From Linyphia triangularis (lineage: Eukaryota > Arthropoda > Arachnida > Araneae > Linyphiidae), in assembly GCA_963978545.1 (NCBI GenBank), contig OZ021732.1:19885521-19949520 (forward strand): a stretch of 64,000 bases of DNA, given 5' to 3'. Numbering within the stretch: the first letter of the stretch is position 1; every line of letters begins with the position of its first letter. The translations under genes and the position numbers were made by a program. Below the pieces are notes generated by a model, which was not told the DNA's origin, did not search any database, and saw only the letters and a program-made list of their open reading frames with translations. Below are positions 9,409 to 22,435 of this stretch, one piece after another.

Positions 9409-12400
9409 TATATACATAGGGTAATGAAAGCATAGCATTCGGTCGAAAAAAATATTTTAAATTTTTTTGCATTTCTCCACGTTTTGGAACATACTGATTT
9501 CAAAACAGTGATCTAGAAAAAATGTCTGTTTGTGTGTCTGTGGTCAGCATAACTCCCGAACAAATTGAGCTACGATGTTCAAACTTGGTATGAAGGTTAA
9601 TGTTGGCCATGGGACCTACGATTAAGGTTTCCGTCAAAATCGCGCATGCGCATAAGGTAGCTGCAATTGAAAAAAAAAACATGTTTTTCTATGATTTGCC
9701 GTGAGTATAGTGGTTAATTAACAAACGTCAGAATTAATCTAAAGGAACTTAAATTCGTGCATAAGTTAAAGCGTTGCAATAACTCAAATTCGTAACTTGA
9801 AATGATATTTATTCATGAACAATAGGTATTTAGACAATACATTTCCTCAAAGCACGCTTAGTTAAGTCAGTGCTGACATCCATAGATTAAAAGCAAAATA
9901 TAATATATCATAAAGATATCATAGAACAACTAATAAATCATATTGACACTTTTGATTACTATACAGTATAAAAACTGGCTGAGCATTTGAATCAAGAAAT
10001 TTCACTTACTGGCATATCAGGGTCAGGAAAATGGCGAATTCATGTGCATGAAATTGCGTCAGATAAAAATGCATCTCTCTCCCAGGAATCACCGCTTGAC
10101 CGACTTGCTATCTCCCCAATTTCCTTCTGTCTCTTACGATCCCCCTCATAATTACATCAAAACTTCTCTCTCTACGCCATTGGAGCGGCTCGAATCCTTT
10201 ATGGAATCGCCAACTCTTATTTGACCAATTGGCCAAACCCCTGTTTAAATATTCCCCCAAAAGCTTCGGACAGAAACTTAAAGGGCTATGCACTTGTTGC
10301 AGTTTTAAACAGACCCCTTAATACAATTTGTAAAATGTCTGTGGATATACAGCATGACATGATTGCTAAAAACGGCTCTAACGATTTTGATAAAAATCGC
10401 TGTGGTAATACCTTTTAAGGTGTTTTAAACATCCCCACCTTCGAAATTCCCGTAAAAATGTTTTAATGGCGTAAAAAGTTTAAAAATTAATGCCTACAAC
10501 ACATAGTTCTCTTTCCTTGAGCCATCATCCAAGCCATCAACGATCTTTTATTCTTTCCCTTTAGTTTCGCTTATAATATAGGATAATATAAGGATTATCG
10601 AAAAGCATATCGCCAAAATCATCATTTTGGCGAAGGATTTTTTTTAGTTCCATACAAGAATTATAGAAAAAAATATCGTCAAACAGGCCATTTATTCTGA
10701 ATGAAGGATGAAAATATACAAACGACACAAATCCACGGCAGTATTATAGTGTAATTGAAAGTTGTGCGATGTTCCACACCCCTAGTTTTTTTTATTTTAT
10801 GACGGCAATATAAGATGGGCTCTGGTTTTAAATATACATGAATAATAGTCGTGGCTTGGATTTCCCGTAAAAAAGAGTGACCGGCCTATTAATTTACTAG
10901 TGTGCAGATGATCATATTACTTTTTAATATTTTTGTAAGTTAAGTTGAATAATGTTTAAATTTTTATGATTATTTAGGGCAAAACACAAACTCTAAAACA
11001 AAATATCATAAACTCACAAGGCATAAATTTATTTTAGTAATTACATATTACTAAATAGTTTTGTCAACTTCTATAATATATTTAAGTTTATTTTTTATAT
11101 ATATGCAGTCAAATTTTTTCTTACCATATTTTCGGATGAACTCTTTATTTAGAGAAATACATTTTAATTCTATTAATAATTACTTTTGACAAACATTTAT
11201 TCTGTACGTTTTTACTCTCCATAAATACATTTAAAGCTTGATAAATTTACTTCTGTATGAATTTATCTAATATGGATGGATTGCAACAACTTTGCTAAAA
11301 TTATAAAGCAAATAAGTAATACAATATTTAATAAGTAATATAATAATTCTATGCTTCAAGTAGACAGATTTTGGTCTTTTTCCCCTAATATTTGAAAAGC
11401 AATAAAGAATGCAACGTATGATTAAATATTAAACTATTTTTTAATTATTTCTCGTATCTTATATAGAAAAAAAATATCGATTTCTTTAAATGTGGGCAGC
11501 TTGCCAAACATATATATAGAATTTTGGAATCATCACATAAAATATTAGAACTATTTGTTCATTTCAGAAAAAGTCTGTTAGAAAGGGGCCTTTCTTTATG
11601 TTTTTAATGTTTCTTGCAAAATAACAAATATGGTATAGTTATAAGAGTTACACACATGGTAGTTAAATCCTAGTTCAGTTATTGAGGAAACTAATAATTG
11701 AATAAATAACTAGTAATAATTATATTTAAAACTTTTTTGTTTCATGTCAAATCATTAATTTAAGATATTTAATGAATATCTAAGTTATAAAGAAAACTAA
11801 TAACTGACACAATAATTATTGTTAATTTACATAAATCTTATTAATAAACATAATAATTGTTATTAATCGACGCAATAATTATTGCCAAACATATTTTTGC
11901 GAAACTACTATATTTACAATTATATAAGACAATGCACATAAAAAACCCACTCTGGATTTAACCTGTAATGTTAAGAAATTGAAGTAACAAAATTACGCAA
12001 ATAGGCAAAAATAGGTAAAAACAAAATTATAAATTTTGAAACTTTTTCTAAGTTAACAGTTACTTTAATGTAGTAACTTTAATGTGATTATATACATTTT
12101 TATACTATCCGTACAATAGGCTTTTTGTATTTTGTACACATTGTAAATATTTTTCAAACCATAAGCATATATATATTATTTTGAAAAAAAGGTGCCATTG
12201 GATTCAGTAGCACAAATATAGAATCAAATACGCGACAATACAACAACAACAAAAAAAAGCGCAACGTCAAAAAATTAGACAGCTCCATCCGTCATTTCTT
12301 TTTCTTTTTTTTTTTTCAAATTCCATATTAAAAAAAAAAAAAAAAAAAGAAGAAGAAGCGGAAATAGTGGTTTGCAGTTTAAGTAAGCCGCCCACTTTTT

Positions 12401-12736
12401 CCGACCTCAGAAATAATTGTAGATTCCCGGATTATACGGTTGCTGAAGTTTTCAGTCAGCCTTGAGAACCTTCGTCATTTTCGCGGAAAACTGTCAATCG
12501 AATTTTCCACCTGCAATTTGAACGCTCCTTTATGATTTTTATCTGCCACTTCTACTCATTTCGTCAATTTGGCAGACGCTTCATTTAAGCTTTGAAGACA
12601 TGAATGTGTATTCAGAATACTAATTATTGAACTTTTTGCTAGAGTTAAAAAATTTTAAATGGCAAAATCTCATTACTTTGTATTTACTTTATAATGAGCA
12701 ATTTGTATTGACAAATTTTTGTTATAACTTATTTAT
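9409..12736. other. non-coding stretch with an unclassified repeat-like patch
   Basis: No gene is visible. About 9490-9680 (GTCTGTTTGTGTGTCTG followed by GCATAACTCCCGAACAAATT) has the look of a dispersed arthropod repeat whose class I cannot name. About 10.03-10.32 kb is less AT-rich than its surroundings but has no coherent frame. The rest is AT-rich. Confidence 0.5.
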
Positions 12737-13055
12737 TATAGCACATTGATTATCGGAATACCGATCAACAGAAACGCCGATTAACCAAAACAGTTCATGT
12801 AGGCATGTTCAAAATTCTGGATATTTTCTAAATTTGACGGCTGATTTAGTGTAGTATCACTCTAATTAAGGTTATTTTTATGACGTGTAATACAATATAT
12901 ATACATAGTTTTGTATTTAATATCCCTGTTTCTGTATTTCATATCGCTCTTATGATTTCTGTATTTCATATCACTCTTATGATGTTAAAGTTTTCTGAGA
13001 TATGATCGGTTATCCGAAGAATCATTTATCCGAACACACATCCCCGACCCCAATT
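12737..13055. mobile_element. possible pogo/Tigger-type MITE relic
   Basis: The left part carries TTGATTATCGGAATACCGAT and CCGATTAACC. The right part carries GATCGGTTATCCGAAG and TTTATCCGAAC. Opposed TTATCCGAA motifs at two ends are typical of pogo-like terminal repeats. The ends are too eroded to fix the borders or the TA duplication, and there is no coding sequence inside. Confidence 0.3.
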
Positions 13056-14408
13056 ATTTTTTTCAGGTATTTCTGGTTTAAATTTGTATAATGATATAAG
13101 AAAAGATTCATGATTATAGGTTCAATTCCACAACGTAATAGTTTTCAAAGTCCATAAAGTTAGACTTTGGGTAGATGGAGATCACTATTTGATGCCAATA
13201 TAGTAGAAATGGAATTGTTCAGCCTTCGATTTTATTTTTATTCTTGAAATTAGCCTACAAAAACAAATCTGTAGAAAATAACGATGAATTCCTATCTGAA
13301 TTACAGTACTAATGAAAGGGGATCCAAAAGTAACAGTTTTTTAGCAAAACTCATAATTAAAGAACATTTGCGCGTACAAATAGAGATTTTTCAGGAATTG
13401 CGCGGAAAAAATTATTTTATTCTTAAATAGATAAATAAAAAAAGTAATTTTTATCAACAGATTGTTCTGTGCATCATATCTTAAAAATAAGCGACCCATT
13501 GAAATAACCTCAGACAATTCCTCACAGGTATATACAGCTCCATCTGTTACTGATGAAACAAACTATTTGTTACTTATTTCCATGCAAAAAAAAATATTTT
13601 TTTTTCATAAGCATTTTTCTGAAAACCACATTTTCCAACTCTTAAAAATTCGTGAATTACTCATTTTCAAACTCCTGCTTATTTTCTATGACCATGAATG
13701 TTATCTTAATCATAATTTATCAATGCGATTATTACAAAGGGTGTTGCCGCATTAAATACAGCATACATTTATTTAATTTTTAGTTTACTATTATAAAAAA
13801 TTATATTAGTATAAAAATGTTACTATAAATGTTTAAAAATTTCACTGTATTCAACGTTGAATATTTTATTAATATTTTTCTTCATTTCTAATACATTTAG
13901 AATGTTTTGTTGATGTTAAAAGAAGTATTTCTAAATTGTTTCTCTCAAAAGTAATGTAAGTTTGTGTATTTGGTAAGATATAATTTTTTGTAATGCAGTT
14001 GGCATAGAAAGATTGACTCGCATTCTTAACTTTTCGGTAAAAAAATGTAAGAAATGCCTTCGATATACAGACATCGAATATTCTTATCTTAACTTTCAAA
14101 ATATTTATCTTTATTTTCTTCTCTATCATGTTTCTCATTGTTTACAGATTACATGTACCGTATTAAAAGTGATGTATTTCCATTTACATGAAATATAAGA
14201 GAGACCTAGAATCCATATTTGTCAGACGTACTTGTAGTGTTGAACAAGTAAGAGGGTATATTGAACTCAGCTTACAATTTGGAACTTTGTTGTTTTTGAC
14301 CAAGTAAGTAATTTTTTAAATTACCAATTTAATAGACAGTAAAATATTGAATGCAATGTGTCACAAGGAAAAAGAGATTGAAGAAACTCTTGATATAGCG
14401 TTCTCAAA
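13056..14408. other. AT-rich non-coding stretch
   Basis: Only short low-complexity ORFs are seen, none recognisable. Confidence 0.6.
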
Positions 14409-14648
14409 ATGGAGGTAGAATTTGGGTTCAATTATAACAAAAATATAGGATCTAGTTTTAACATGTTACAGCTAGGAATATATAACAATCGAAAACAACA
14501 TCACGCAGACAATGAATCTAAAAAGAACGCAATGTGTATCATATGTTGCAATTTTTTTTCAGAGAGCAAATCAAATAAAAAGTGGCTTGAATGCAACAAT
14601 TGTGAAGGGTGGACTCATGAAATTTACAATCGTGTATCAGAATTGTAA
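14409..14648 (+). pseudogene. fragment with PHD-like zinc finger, possibly a transposase tail
   Basis: The frame begins with an ATG and ends at TAA after 79 codons. Its second half reads CIICCNFF ... WLECNNCEGWTHE, with paired cysteines, a tryptophan and a histidine. This is like the C-terminal PHD-like finger of pogo/CENPB-type transposases. The last cysteine pair is missing, so the finger is truncated. No DDE domain is readable upstream. A piece of a host zinc-finger gene cannot be excluded. Confidence 0.3.
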
Positions 14649-15189
14649 TTATTATTACTCCATGGGTAGATGAGGAATTTAAATGGATTTGGTTGTCCCC
14701 CAGGTATGTAAATGAAGACATTTCTTCTAACGTTTTTTCATTGTTAATTTCTGTTACAATGCATCCCCGATATTTGTTAGAACTTTCCACGTGAGAGGGT
14801 AAGTTGTAACAGAATCTTTTGCATCAGAAAAGCATTTTTTCCCTGAAAATTCTACTTGTCGAGAATTATACTCAAATATATCAGAAGAAAAAGGGAAGAT
14901 CTACCGTCATTCTTTTATTCAAACCGTAACAAAATCAGCAATACTTCAGATACTACATCTAAATACGTAAAAAATGTATCTACTAAACGTGGTCTCCCCA
15001 AGTTATTTTGATTGCTTCAATAACCACTTATAATATACACAGGCAAATGTAACAGAACTAAACGGAATTTGATGATTTTCTGCCAAGTTGTGGGCTTTTA
15101 GCTCAGTATGTACTAAAATTTGAATCAAATATCATACTTAGAAATCTTTACCAACCAATTACAAACTAAAATACTGATATATTTCCCAA

Positions 15190-15502
15190 AGACGATGGGT
15201 ACTTTTAACAGGATCATACACCCTGCCATTGCGCTTGTTTTGTTTGAGGAACATGACAGAGTTAAGTTTGTTGAGACGGCCTTCGAAATCCTAATAAAGA
15301 GATGAAGTTCAAGATCCACAACCATCCAATCTCAAACAGTTTGAAGGTGTCATTCTTCAAGTATGATCTCAGATTTTACAGACGCCCATCAGCATTTTTG
15401 TCAAAGTACATGCCAAGAAGAAGCCTCACTCTAAATATTAATGTCTAAAGGTGGCTTGCAAACAATTTGATGGGGTGGTCATAATAAAGTGGTCGCTCAG
15501 TG
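15190..15502 (+). mobile_element. Tc1-like relic: transposase C-terminus plus right terminal repeat
   Basis: Across shifting frames one can read HTPCH-like residues, FEEHDR at about 15247, and MPRR at about 15410 followed by KGGL-like sequence. These are in the same order as the C-terminal third of the intact transposase at 8219-9259. The right end at 15472-15502 reads GGGGTGGTCATAATAAAGTG and onward to CTCAGTG, then TA. Its inner part resembles the terminal repeat of the intact element. No left end was found, so the copy is truncated as well as frameshifted. Confidence 0.55.
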
Positions 15503-15504
15503 TA

Positions 15505-16328
15505 TTTATTCAAAAGTTGTAGAATTTAAATTGATTTTTATTTATAGCATCTGTAATAAGAGAGACGACAAAATTTTAAGATACCCCATCGAACAGTACT
15601 CTGACATTTATACAGAATATATAGAAATATGAGTAGATTATTAATAAACTGATCCGCAGTGGAAGGGGATGGCCGAAACTGCACAAAAAATCGACCTTGA
15701 ACGAATTGAACTAAATTTATTTCCGAATATGTCATAAAACTTGTCAAAAAAATGAACATCCATTTTTATCTTGTGACCAACCACTCTTCAATTTTCAATT
15801 AAGAAGGTTGCAGACGATCTGTACTTTCTGGAGACAATATCTTTCATCTTTTACATGTCAGCCGCTTTTCAACAATGGAAGTAGTTTAGAATAAACATCG
15901 GCTGTTCCATTCCTTATGAAAATTAAATAACTGTGGGTTAAAAAATAAAAAAAAAAATAAAAAAAATCTCATTATTTGGCAAGTTATGATCTATTTGATT
16001 ATAGGATCTAGTTCAACTCATTTAAATTCAATTTTTTTTTACAGTTTCAGGTGCCAGTTTTTCCTCGCCAGACCGATGTATTCATAATCTAACATTTTTT
16101 TATGCGCTTCTCAGTCGGTAAGAAAATAAAGTCATTTTCAAGAATGTTAGTTAAGTCAAATAGTATTAAAAATTAACACTATTTTAAAATAAAATGTAAT
16201 TGGAACTTTTTGAAACCTGACGTGCGCTTTAAAAATTAATTCTCTTTCAATGTATATTTTCTCATAGGATATCTTTTCTAACAGAGTTTTAGTCATCTTT
16301 TTTTAATACATTCTGTTTCGGCTAATTT

Positions 16329-16361
<33 letters not shown>

Positions 16362-17150
16362 TATTACTGCGATTGATTCTCAGTCTACCTTAGTCAACGG
16401 TGATTAATGTTTTTTTCAATAATCATACGAAAGTACAACTCTAAATTTAGACGCTTATCAATTATTTCAGCAAAACATAAAAATAAATGTGCTAAAGTCT
16501 TTTTTTTTTAATTAAATCATTCCTAAAAAATATTCTTAAAATCTCTTTTGCTCATTTTTTTTTTACTCTCACTCTCATGTATAAAAAGGAACTTATTGTT
16601 ATCCCTTTAAATCTTGCGGCGAATAAAACACTGAGTTTGAATATATTTGCACTTTATGTTCACTGTTGTATTCCCAGAATTTATTTTTCCTTTGAAGGGA
16701 GCTTTAGACTTTTTTTGTTATATTTTATGTGTAGCGCTTTCATTTCTAAGTACAAAAACATTTTATTTGTTCATAATCCAAAAATAAATAGAAGGATTCT
16801 CTTTACCTAAGGTTATTATTCTTCCTTTTTGAAGATTATTTCATGCGAATATTTATATTACATTTTAAAATCTATTTTTGAGAACTGTAGATACAAAGGT
16901 TAAATTGTTATCTATATATAATTTGAAGCTTCTTTTTTTTATTTTAATTATAGTATCCGATAAAAGAAATGGTTGTTTAAAAAGGTTATGTATTATTATT
17001 AAAAATAAATTAAATTTTTTAGCTGTAATTTTAAATTAACTTTCAATACGTATTGTTATCAATTTAAATTTTCGATTTATTCGAAGTATGAAAATATATT
17101 TTGAATATTTCCAAAGATTAGCTACTGATGTATCTTATCTACTGCTAATA
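15505..17150. other. AT-rich non-coding stretch
   Basis: It contains a 30-nt poly-T (16331-16360) and no recognisable gene. Confidence 0.6.
16331..16360. repeat. poly-T tract (30 nt)
   Basis: An uninterrupted run of T in AT-rich DNA. Confidence 0.9.
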
Positions 17151-17719
17151 TGTGATGGTGTAACCTTACCATCACAGTCTGGGTCCGGTCATTCGAGGTT
17201 TGCTGAGTTCTATTGGTCCAGAGCTGTTGGGTTCTGTCGATCGAGGGCTGCTAAGTGGATCACCTGGCCAGATAGGCTTGATATCGCAAAGGGGTTTTCC
17301 GTATGCTTAAAGCTCACTTCTATGCCACGTCCATCTTTCGATCCGTTCTCCCGAACCAAGTTATCTGCAGCCGTCTCACTAATCTCAGCATCCTTATGAA
17401 AATTGAAAAGTGTGTTAAAAAAAAGCGAATACTGATCGCTTGCAGATCCTGTTACGTTGAACTAGGATGATTCCTCTTCTCCCTGGCATCCAATTCAACT
17501 TGAAGGTCCTCCTTCAAGAAATCATCTCATCTTTGCCTTTGCCCAATCCACATCAAGCTGTAAATTCAACCCTGATCTCTTGACCTAGTCCTGCCAGTTG
17601 AGCCAAACCGAGCCAGAGTGTCTGGTTCCCTCTCACAAAAATTGCCCTTACATCTAGGGTAGGTCTTCTCCACCTCCCAATACGTATAAAAATTGTGATG
17701 GTGTAACCTCACCATCACA
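17151..17719. mobile_element. unclassified 569-bp insert with palindromic ends
   Basis: Both ends carry the same 26-bp imperfect palindrome (TGTGATGGTGTAACC then TTACCATCACA at 17151-17176, and TGTGATGGTGTAACC then TCACCATCACA at 17694-17719). The interior is distinctly richer in G+C than both flanks and has no coding frame that I recognise. The TG...CA borders suggest a solo LTR, but I see no TATA box, no polyadenylation signal and no clear short duplication outside. An alternative is an insertion that duplicated a 26-bp palindromic target. Confidence 0.5.
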
Positions 17720-18640
17720 CTATATTAAAAAAGAGTAATCTTTTACCAGAATATTTAGAGATAATCTCATTACTTTCAAAATCATGGACTGGTTTGTTTT
17801 GTAAGATGATTATACTCTCAAAATGAAAGAATACCCATCACACGCAGAGCCTTTTAGAAATGGCTCCTTAATTTCGAAATGCGATAGCGAAACAATGAGA
17901 GACAAAAAGAAGATGATGCAACTTGCACGTTTTGTAACAGGTATGGAATTTCAAAAACGCAATATTAAAATATTAGTTATAGTATTGAAATGTGGTAACA
18001 AATTGTGGAAAATTCTGAATATTTCGGGTTGAGTTAATAGTTTCCCTCATGAAAATCAGCTTTTGGATAGTACAGCACAAAAGGTCCCTTTTGCAAAATG
18101 CAATGGTATTGCAAAATCCACATAGACTGGTTTTCGGTACCCTATATCATCGAATTCTGCTGCTTATTGACAATTCCATCCAATTGAAGATGGATTTCAT
18201 TGATAAAACCTTATGCAGGCCTCATCAAATATATTTCCATCAATCTATTTTGAAAACTAGCGCATTTGAAATTCTAGTTTCTCAGTGTTTCACAGTTGTA
18301 TTTGTTGTCATTTTAACAAGAATTTTGGTTTCCAATGAAGAAGAAGTTGAAACAAGCTTTAAAAGGAAAAAATTTTGTTTGATTCAGATGATAAATATTT
18401 ACAGATGAGATACACAAGCTTAGTACATTAAGTTGTTCCAGCAGCCAAAGAGTAGAAAGTGTATACAAACACTGGCGTATATATTCTAGTTCTTCACATA
18501 AACAGTCACAGTTCTTTTTCTTCTTTATTGACTCGACAACTTCTTGGTTGGGCCAAGGCCTTCTTCAGAATTTTCTTCCGTACTGACCTCTTTTTAGCAA
18601 GGGTTTTCTAGTTGGTAACTGTTATTATTTTTTTTAATCT
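17720..18640. other. non-coding stretch with unrecognised ORFs
   Basis: Two plus-strand frames of 69 and 119 codons (17823-18032 and 18049-18408) are open, but I recognise no domain in them. They are AT-rich and may be chance. Confidence 0.4.
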
Positions 18641-18644
18641 TCAT

Positions 18645-19850
18645 TGAAGCAGTCCATCCATCAAAGTTTGGGCTTTCCTCTAGTTCGGGTCCCAATTAGC
18701 TTAAAATGAAAAGTTCTTGATGCTAACAAGGATGAATCTAATCTGTAAAGATTCCCGGCAAATTTCACGTGGCTAACTTTAATGAAGTTAATAATATATG
18801 CGTCTCTGAACAGCTTATACAACACATTACTGTATTTATGCCTCCAAGTGCCATTGATGTTCACTGCTCCCAGAAGCTTTCTTAAAACCTTTCTCTCAAA
18901 TATAGCGAGTCGGTTTTCATGTAATTTTGACATAGCCCAGATTTCTGAACCATAAGTGAGAACAGGTCTTATAATGGGTTTTTTATAGCATAATCTTTGT
19001 TTTCCTTTTTACTAGTTTTGAATGTAGGACATTCTTCTATCCATTAAGACAACGATTAGCAGTGCCAATGCGTTGATTTACCTCAGTATCTAGTTTGCTT
19101 AAATAATTTACATTTGAGCCTAGGTAATTGAAGCCATCAACTTGATCAAATTTGTGATTTTCAATTTCAATGAAATTTAGATTTAAGCAGACTTGCAAAT
19201 AGGCATATATTTTGTTTTGCTTTGATTGACACATAAGTGTATTTTTTCTGCAGAACTTCCAATTGCAATAAATGCCTCTGCTAAATATTTTTTAATTCTG
19301 GCAATAATAACAATGTCATCAGCGTACGCAAGGATTTGGACTGACTTGGAGAAGCTCGTTCCTCTAGTATTGATAACAGAATCCCGGATTGACCACTCAA
19401 GGGCCAAATTGAAAAGGAGGCAGGCAAGAGCATCACCTTGTCACGCACCATTTTTTTTTCAAGTAATCAGTTAAATTACCAGGTAATTTAACACAAGATG
19501 ATGTTTTACTTAAATTTAAGTTTTTCTGAAATTCCTAGTTTACACAGAGACTGTAGAAGCATTCGTCCATTAATGCTACCGTAGGCAGCCTTAAAGTCAA
19601 TGAAAAGATAATGCAAATCGATTCCAAATTCTCTAGATTTTTCAAAAATTTGGAGCTAGTTAAAAAAAAAATTCACAGGTGAATTTTCCTCTCCTAAATC
19701 CACATTGAAATTCACAACAATGCTTTCAACCATAGGTGAAAGCTTTTAAATACGATGTTGGAGAAAATCTTATAAGAGATATTCAATAAACAGATACCAC
19801 GATAGTTAGAACAGTTAGTAAGGTCTATTTTTTTATGTATAGGGCACAGT
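18645..19850 (-). pseudogene. non-LTR (LINE) reverse transcriptase relic
   Basis: Read on the minus strand in several frames, the conserved order of a LINE reverse transcriptase is clear. First comes NCSNYRGI near 19.8 kb, then QCGFRRGEFT, LFIDFKAAYGSING, and the catalytic box LAYADDIVIIAR (YADD at 19315-19326). After that come FNYLGS and, near the end, FERKVLRKLLGAVNINGTWR and RTRGKPKL. Stops and frameshifts between these blocks make it dead. The endonuclease domain and 3' tail are not visible. Which LINE clade it belongs to cannot be fixed by eye. Confidence 0.8.
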
Positions 19851-21264
19851 CACAGTTACACAAACATAAATATGCATGTGAAAATAGAAAAGTCAACTTT
19901 CATAAATATTATCTTCACTGGTTTCTACTTCTCCACTTGAAAACAACTCAACCCAGTCTGAAAACAACAAATTCATTGTTTACGTTTCTGAACAAATGAA
20001 TCGATCTGAAAAACTGGTAGATGCAAAATGCAACCCAAAATCACAATAGGTACGATTTCCAAAGTAACTTAATAAACTTATTTGTCATATATATTCGAAT
20101 TGTCTGACAATATAATTTCGAAGTTATGGAGTATTTCTTAAAACATCCTGTATCTAAAAATGGAAAGAACACATGTTCAAACACTTTTTTAAGTTGCTCG
20201 CAAACCAATTGGCAAATCTCAGTTACGAAAACATTATCGCGAACTCGGCGATTCTGCAAACTCGAACCCTGGAAAAAGACACAGCTTCTAAAATAGCTGA
20301 TTGCAGAATTTTCGAAAGAACTTTAATTTAAGCATGACCTACTTACAATCTCCTAGCGAAATGTAATCAGAAAAAATATATATTACTCCTAGAAATTTCC
20401 GCGCGAACGGAGAGAGGAAATTATTAGCATGCTGATTACGTCTTTTGATTTGCATCCGGAAATAGATAAATCGATGAATATTTTCTCTCTTCTCTGATAA
20501 TATTCCCGACAGATGATAAAATCCAATACGCCTCAGAGAGATGCCCATTAATAGTAGAGTCCACACTTTTAGATTTGGTCGCTACGATACAAGTATTATG
20601 GTCCTTTGAATATACTCACAATTGATAAATTGCTGACCTATTTTATATGCATGCAGAGTATATAAGTTTTGCTTCAATAAGTTTCTCTCCAGTAAAGTTT
20701 ACTCTGTAAGCAAGAAGAATTTCAGAGATCTAAACTTTAATCCCGTATTCTAAGTGTAATGCTTTCCAGACCTGGCTAATAAATAAAATAATAATCATTA
20801 ATTCAAATAAAAAAAAATTAAATAAATTAAATAATTAATGTAACTAAAAATGTGAATAAAAAAGTTTATAATTTTTCATGCTCATACTTTTACGTAGCTA
20901 AAAGTTGGAAATTCAGAACAAGTGTTCTTTGTAACCTAATTGTTCACCCATATAATTCTTTTAAAACTGCACAATTATCATTAAAAGTAACCACATAAGC
21001 ATTATTAAAGTTATAGAGCCATTTAAAATCAGAATAAATGTCGTTAGTGAACATTTAATAAGTGTATGCTTATGTATAACTAATAATAATATACATTAAT
21101 AACTGTATTAAAATGAAAAATTATTTGTTGCGACTAATTATTCTAAATTTTATAATAGTTCATAAATATATAACTGAAAAATAAAAATGTTGTCTTTTCT
21201 ACCTTAAGATATGTATACATTGTATTAATATAAAAGAATTGCTGATTAAAAAAAAAGAAAACTC

Positions 21265-21338
<74 letters not shown>

Positions 21339-22435
21339 CATTAAAATCAATCAACATAAAATACGATTCATATATCAATACTCAAAATACTAATCACTAA
21401 AAGCCAACATGTTGCTGAACTTCATTTTAACGTAATATTCATCTACTTATATTTGGCAAAATTTATTCATTGAAAAAGAAACTGCATACAAAATGCATTT
21501 GAATAAATTTCAAATTTAAACAACATCTACAAATTTATAGAAATAAGTGGCTTAAACATAACAATTTTAAAACAACTAATCTTCTCAGTTTCTTACCAAT
21601 GAATTTATGACTCTCGAAAACGGCGTCGGCACTTTAAGCGATATAAATTAACCAAGAGAGCACTTCAAACAACATTAACAAAATTAAGTACTATTTGAAA
21701 CTTTAAAAAAAAAAAAAAAATCACCAACTTAAAGTGTACCTCCACAAACATCAAGTCAGTCCAAGCCGTTATTCATAATTTGGATGTAGGGGAATCCGCA
21801 GATCATAATTCTCTTCGAAACTAAAACTTACCCTTTTATAAAAGTTGATGCCTCGTATTACAATTTGCGCTAAGCTGATTAATGATGCTTCGAACGCAAT
21901 TTAAAAGAAACCGGGGGAAAAGATGAGGTTTTAGATCAGTAGTGCTCTTTAAAAGACTGACTAAAAAGCAGAGATAGTAAAAGGTGCAATAGTGATCTAA
22001 GTCTGAAGACAGTTTCCGAAAGCGTAATAAAGAATAAATTTCAATGTATTTTATAAGCGTTTAAAAATACGTTGTCTAATAAATTTTCAAATTACTGTTT
22101 GACTTAAAATCGCATGAAGTAATTAAACAATTGTTTATATATATTGAATGTTTGTAATGACTTTAGTTTGTGTTTAGTAAACTATTATTGCGGGGGAAAA
22201 AAAAGAAGAAAAATATGCATGAAGTGAGGTAAGGCTAAGGACACTTTTAAGTCCCATAATTCATTTTATTGACATAACAGTACATTCCAAGTTATGCTGT
22301 CTCAATTTATGCTTCGTTTGTTAAATGAATCGATATCATAATTTATCTCTGTATATTTAAAGTTCTAGTTTTTTATTTATCGTAAGATACTAGTTTTGAT
22401 CGTAGTTTTATTCAATGTACATTGATGTCAAGAGA
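19851..22435. other. AT-rich stretch with a possible transposon end
   Basis: Near 20.04-20.29 kb the minus strand reads a short frame ending ...KKVFEHVFF, followed at once by ACAGGATGTTTTAAGAAAT. A transposase tail with FEH followed by an ACAGG(G)TGTTT-type terminus is seen in some arthropod DNA transposons, but this piece is too short to assign. The rest, including a long (TA)n tract, shows no gene. Confidence 0.35.
21268..21336. repeat. (TA)n microsatellite
   Basis: About 35 uninterrupted TA units. The length will be polymorphic and is hard to sequence accurately. Confidence 0.95.
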
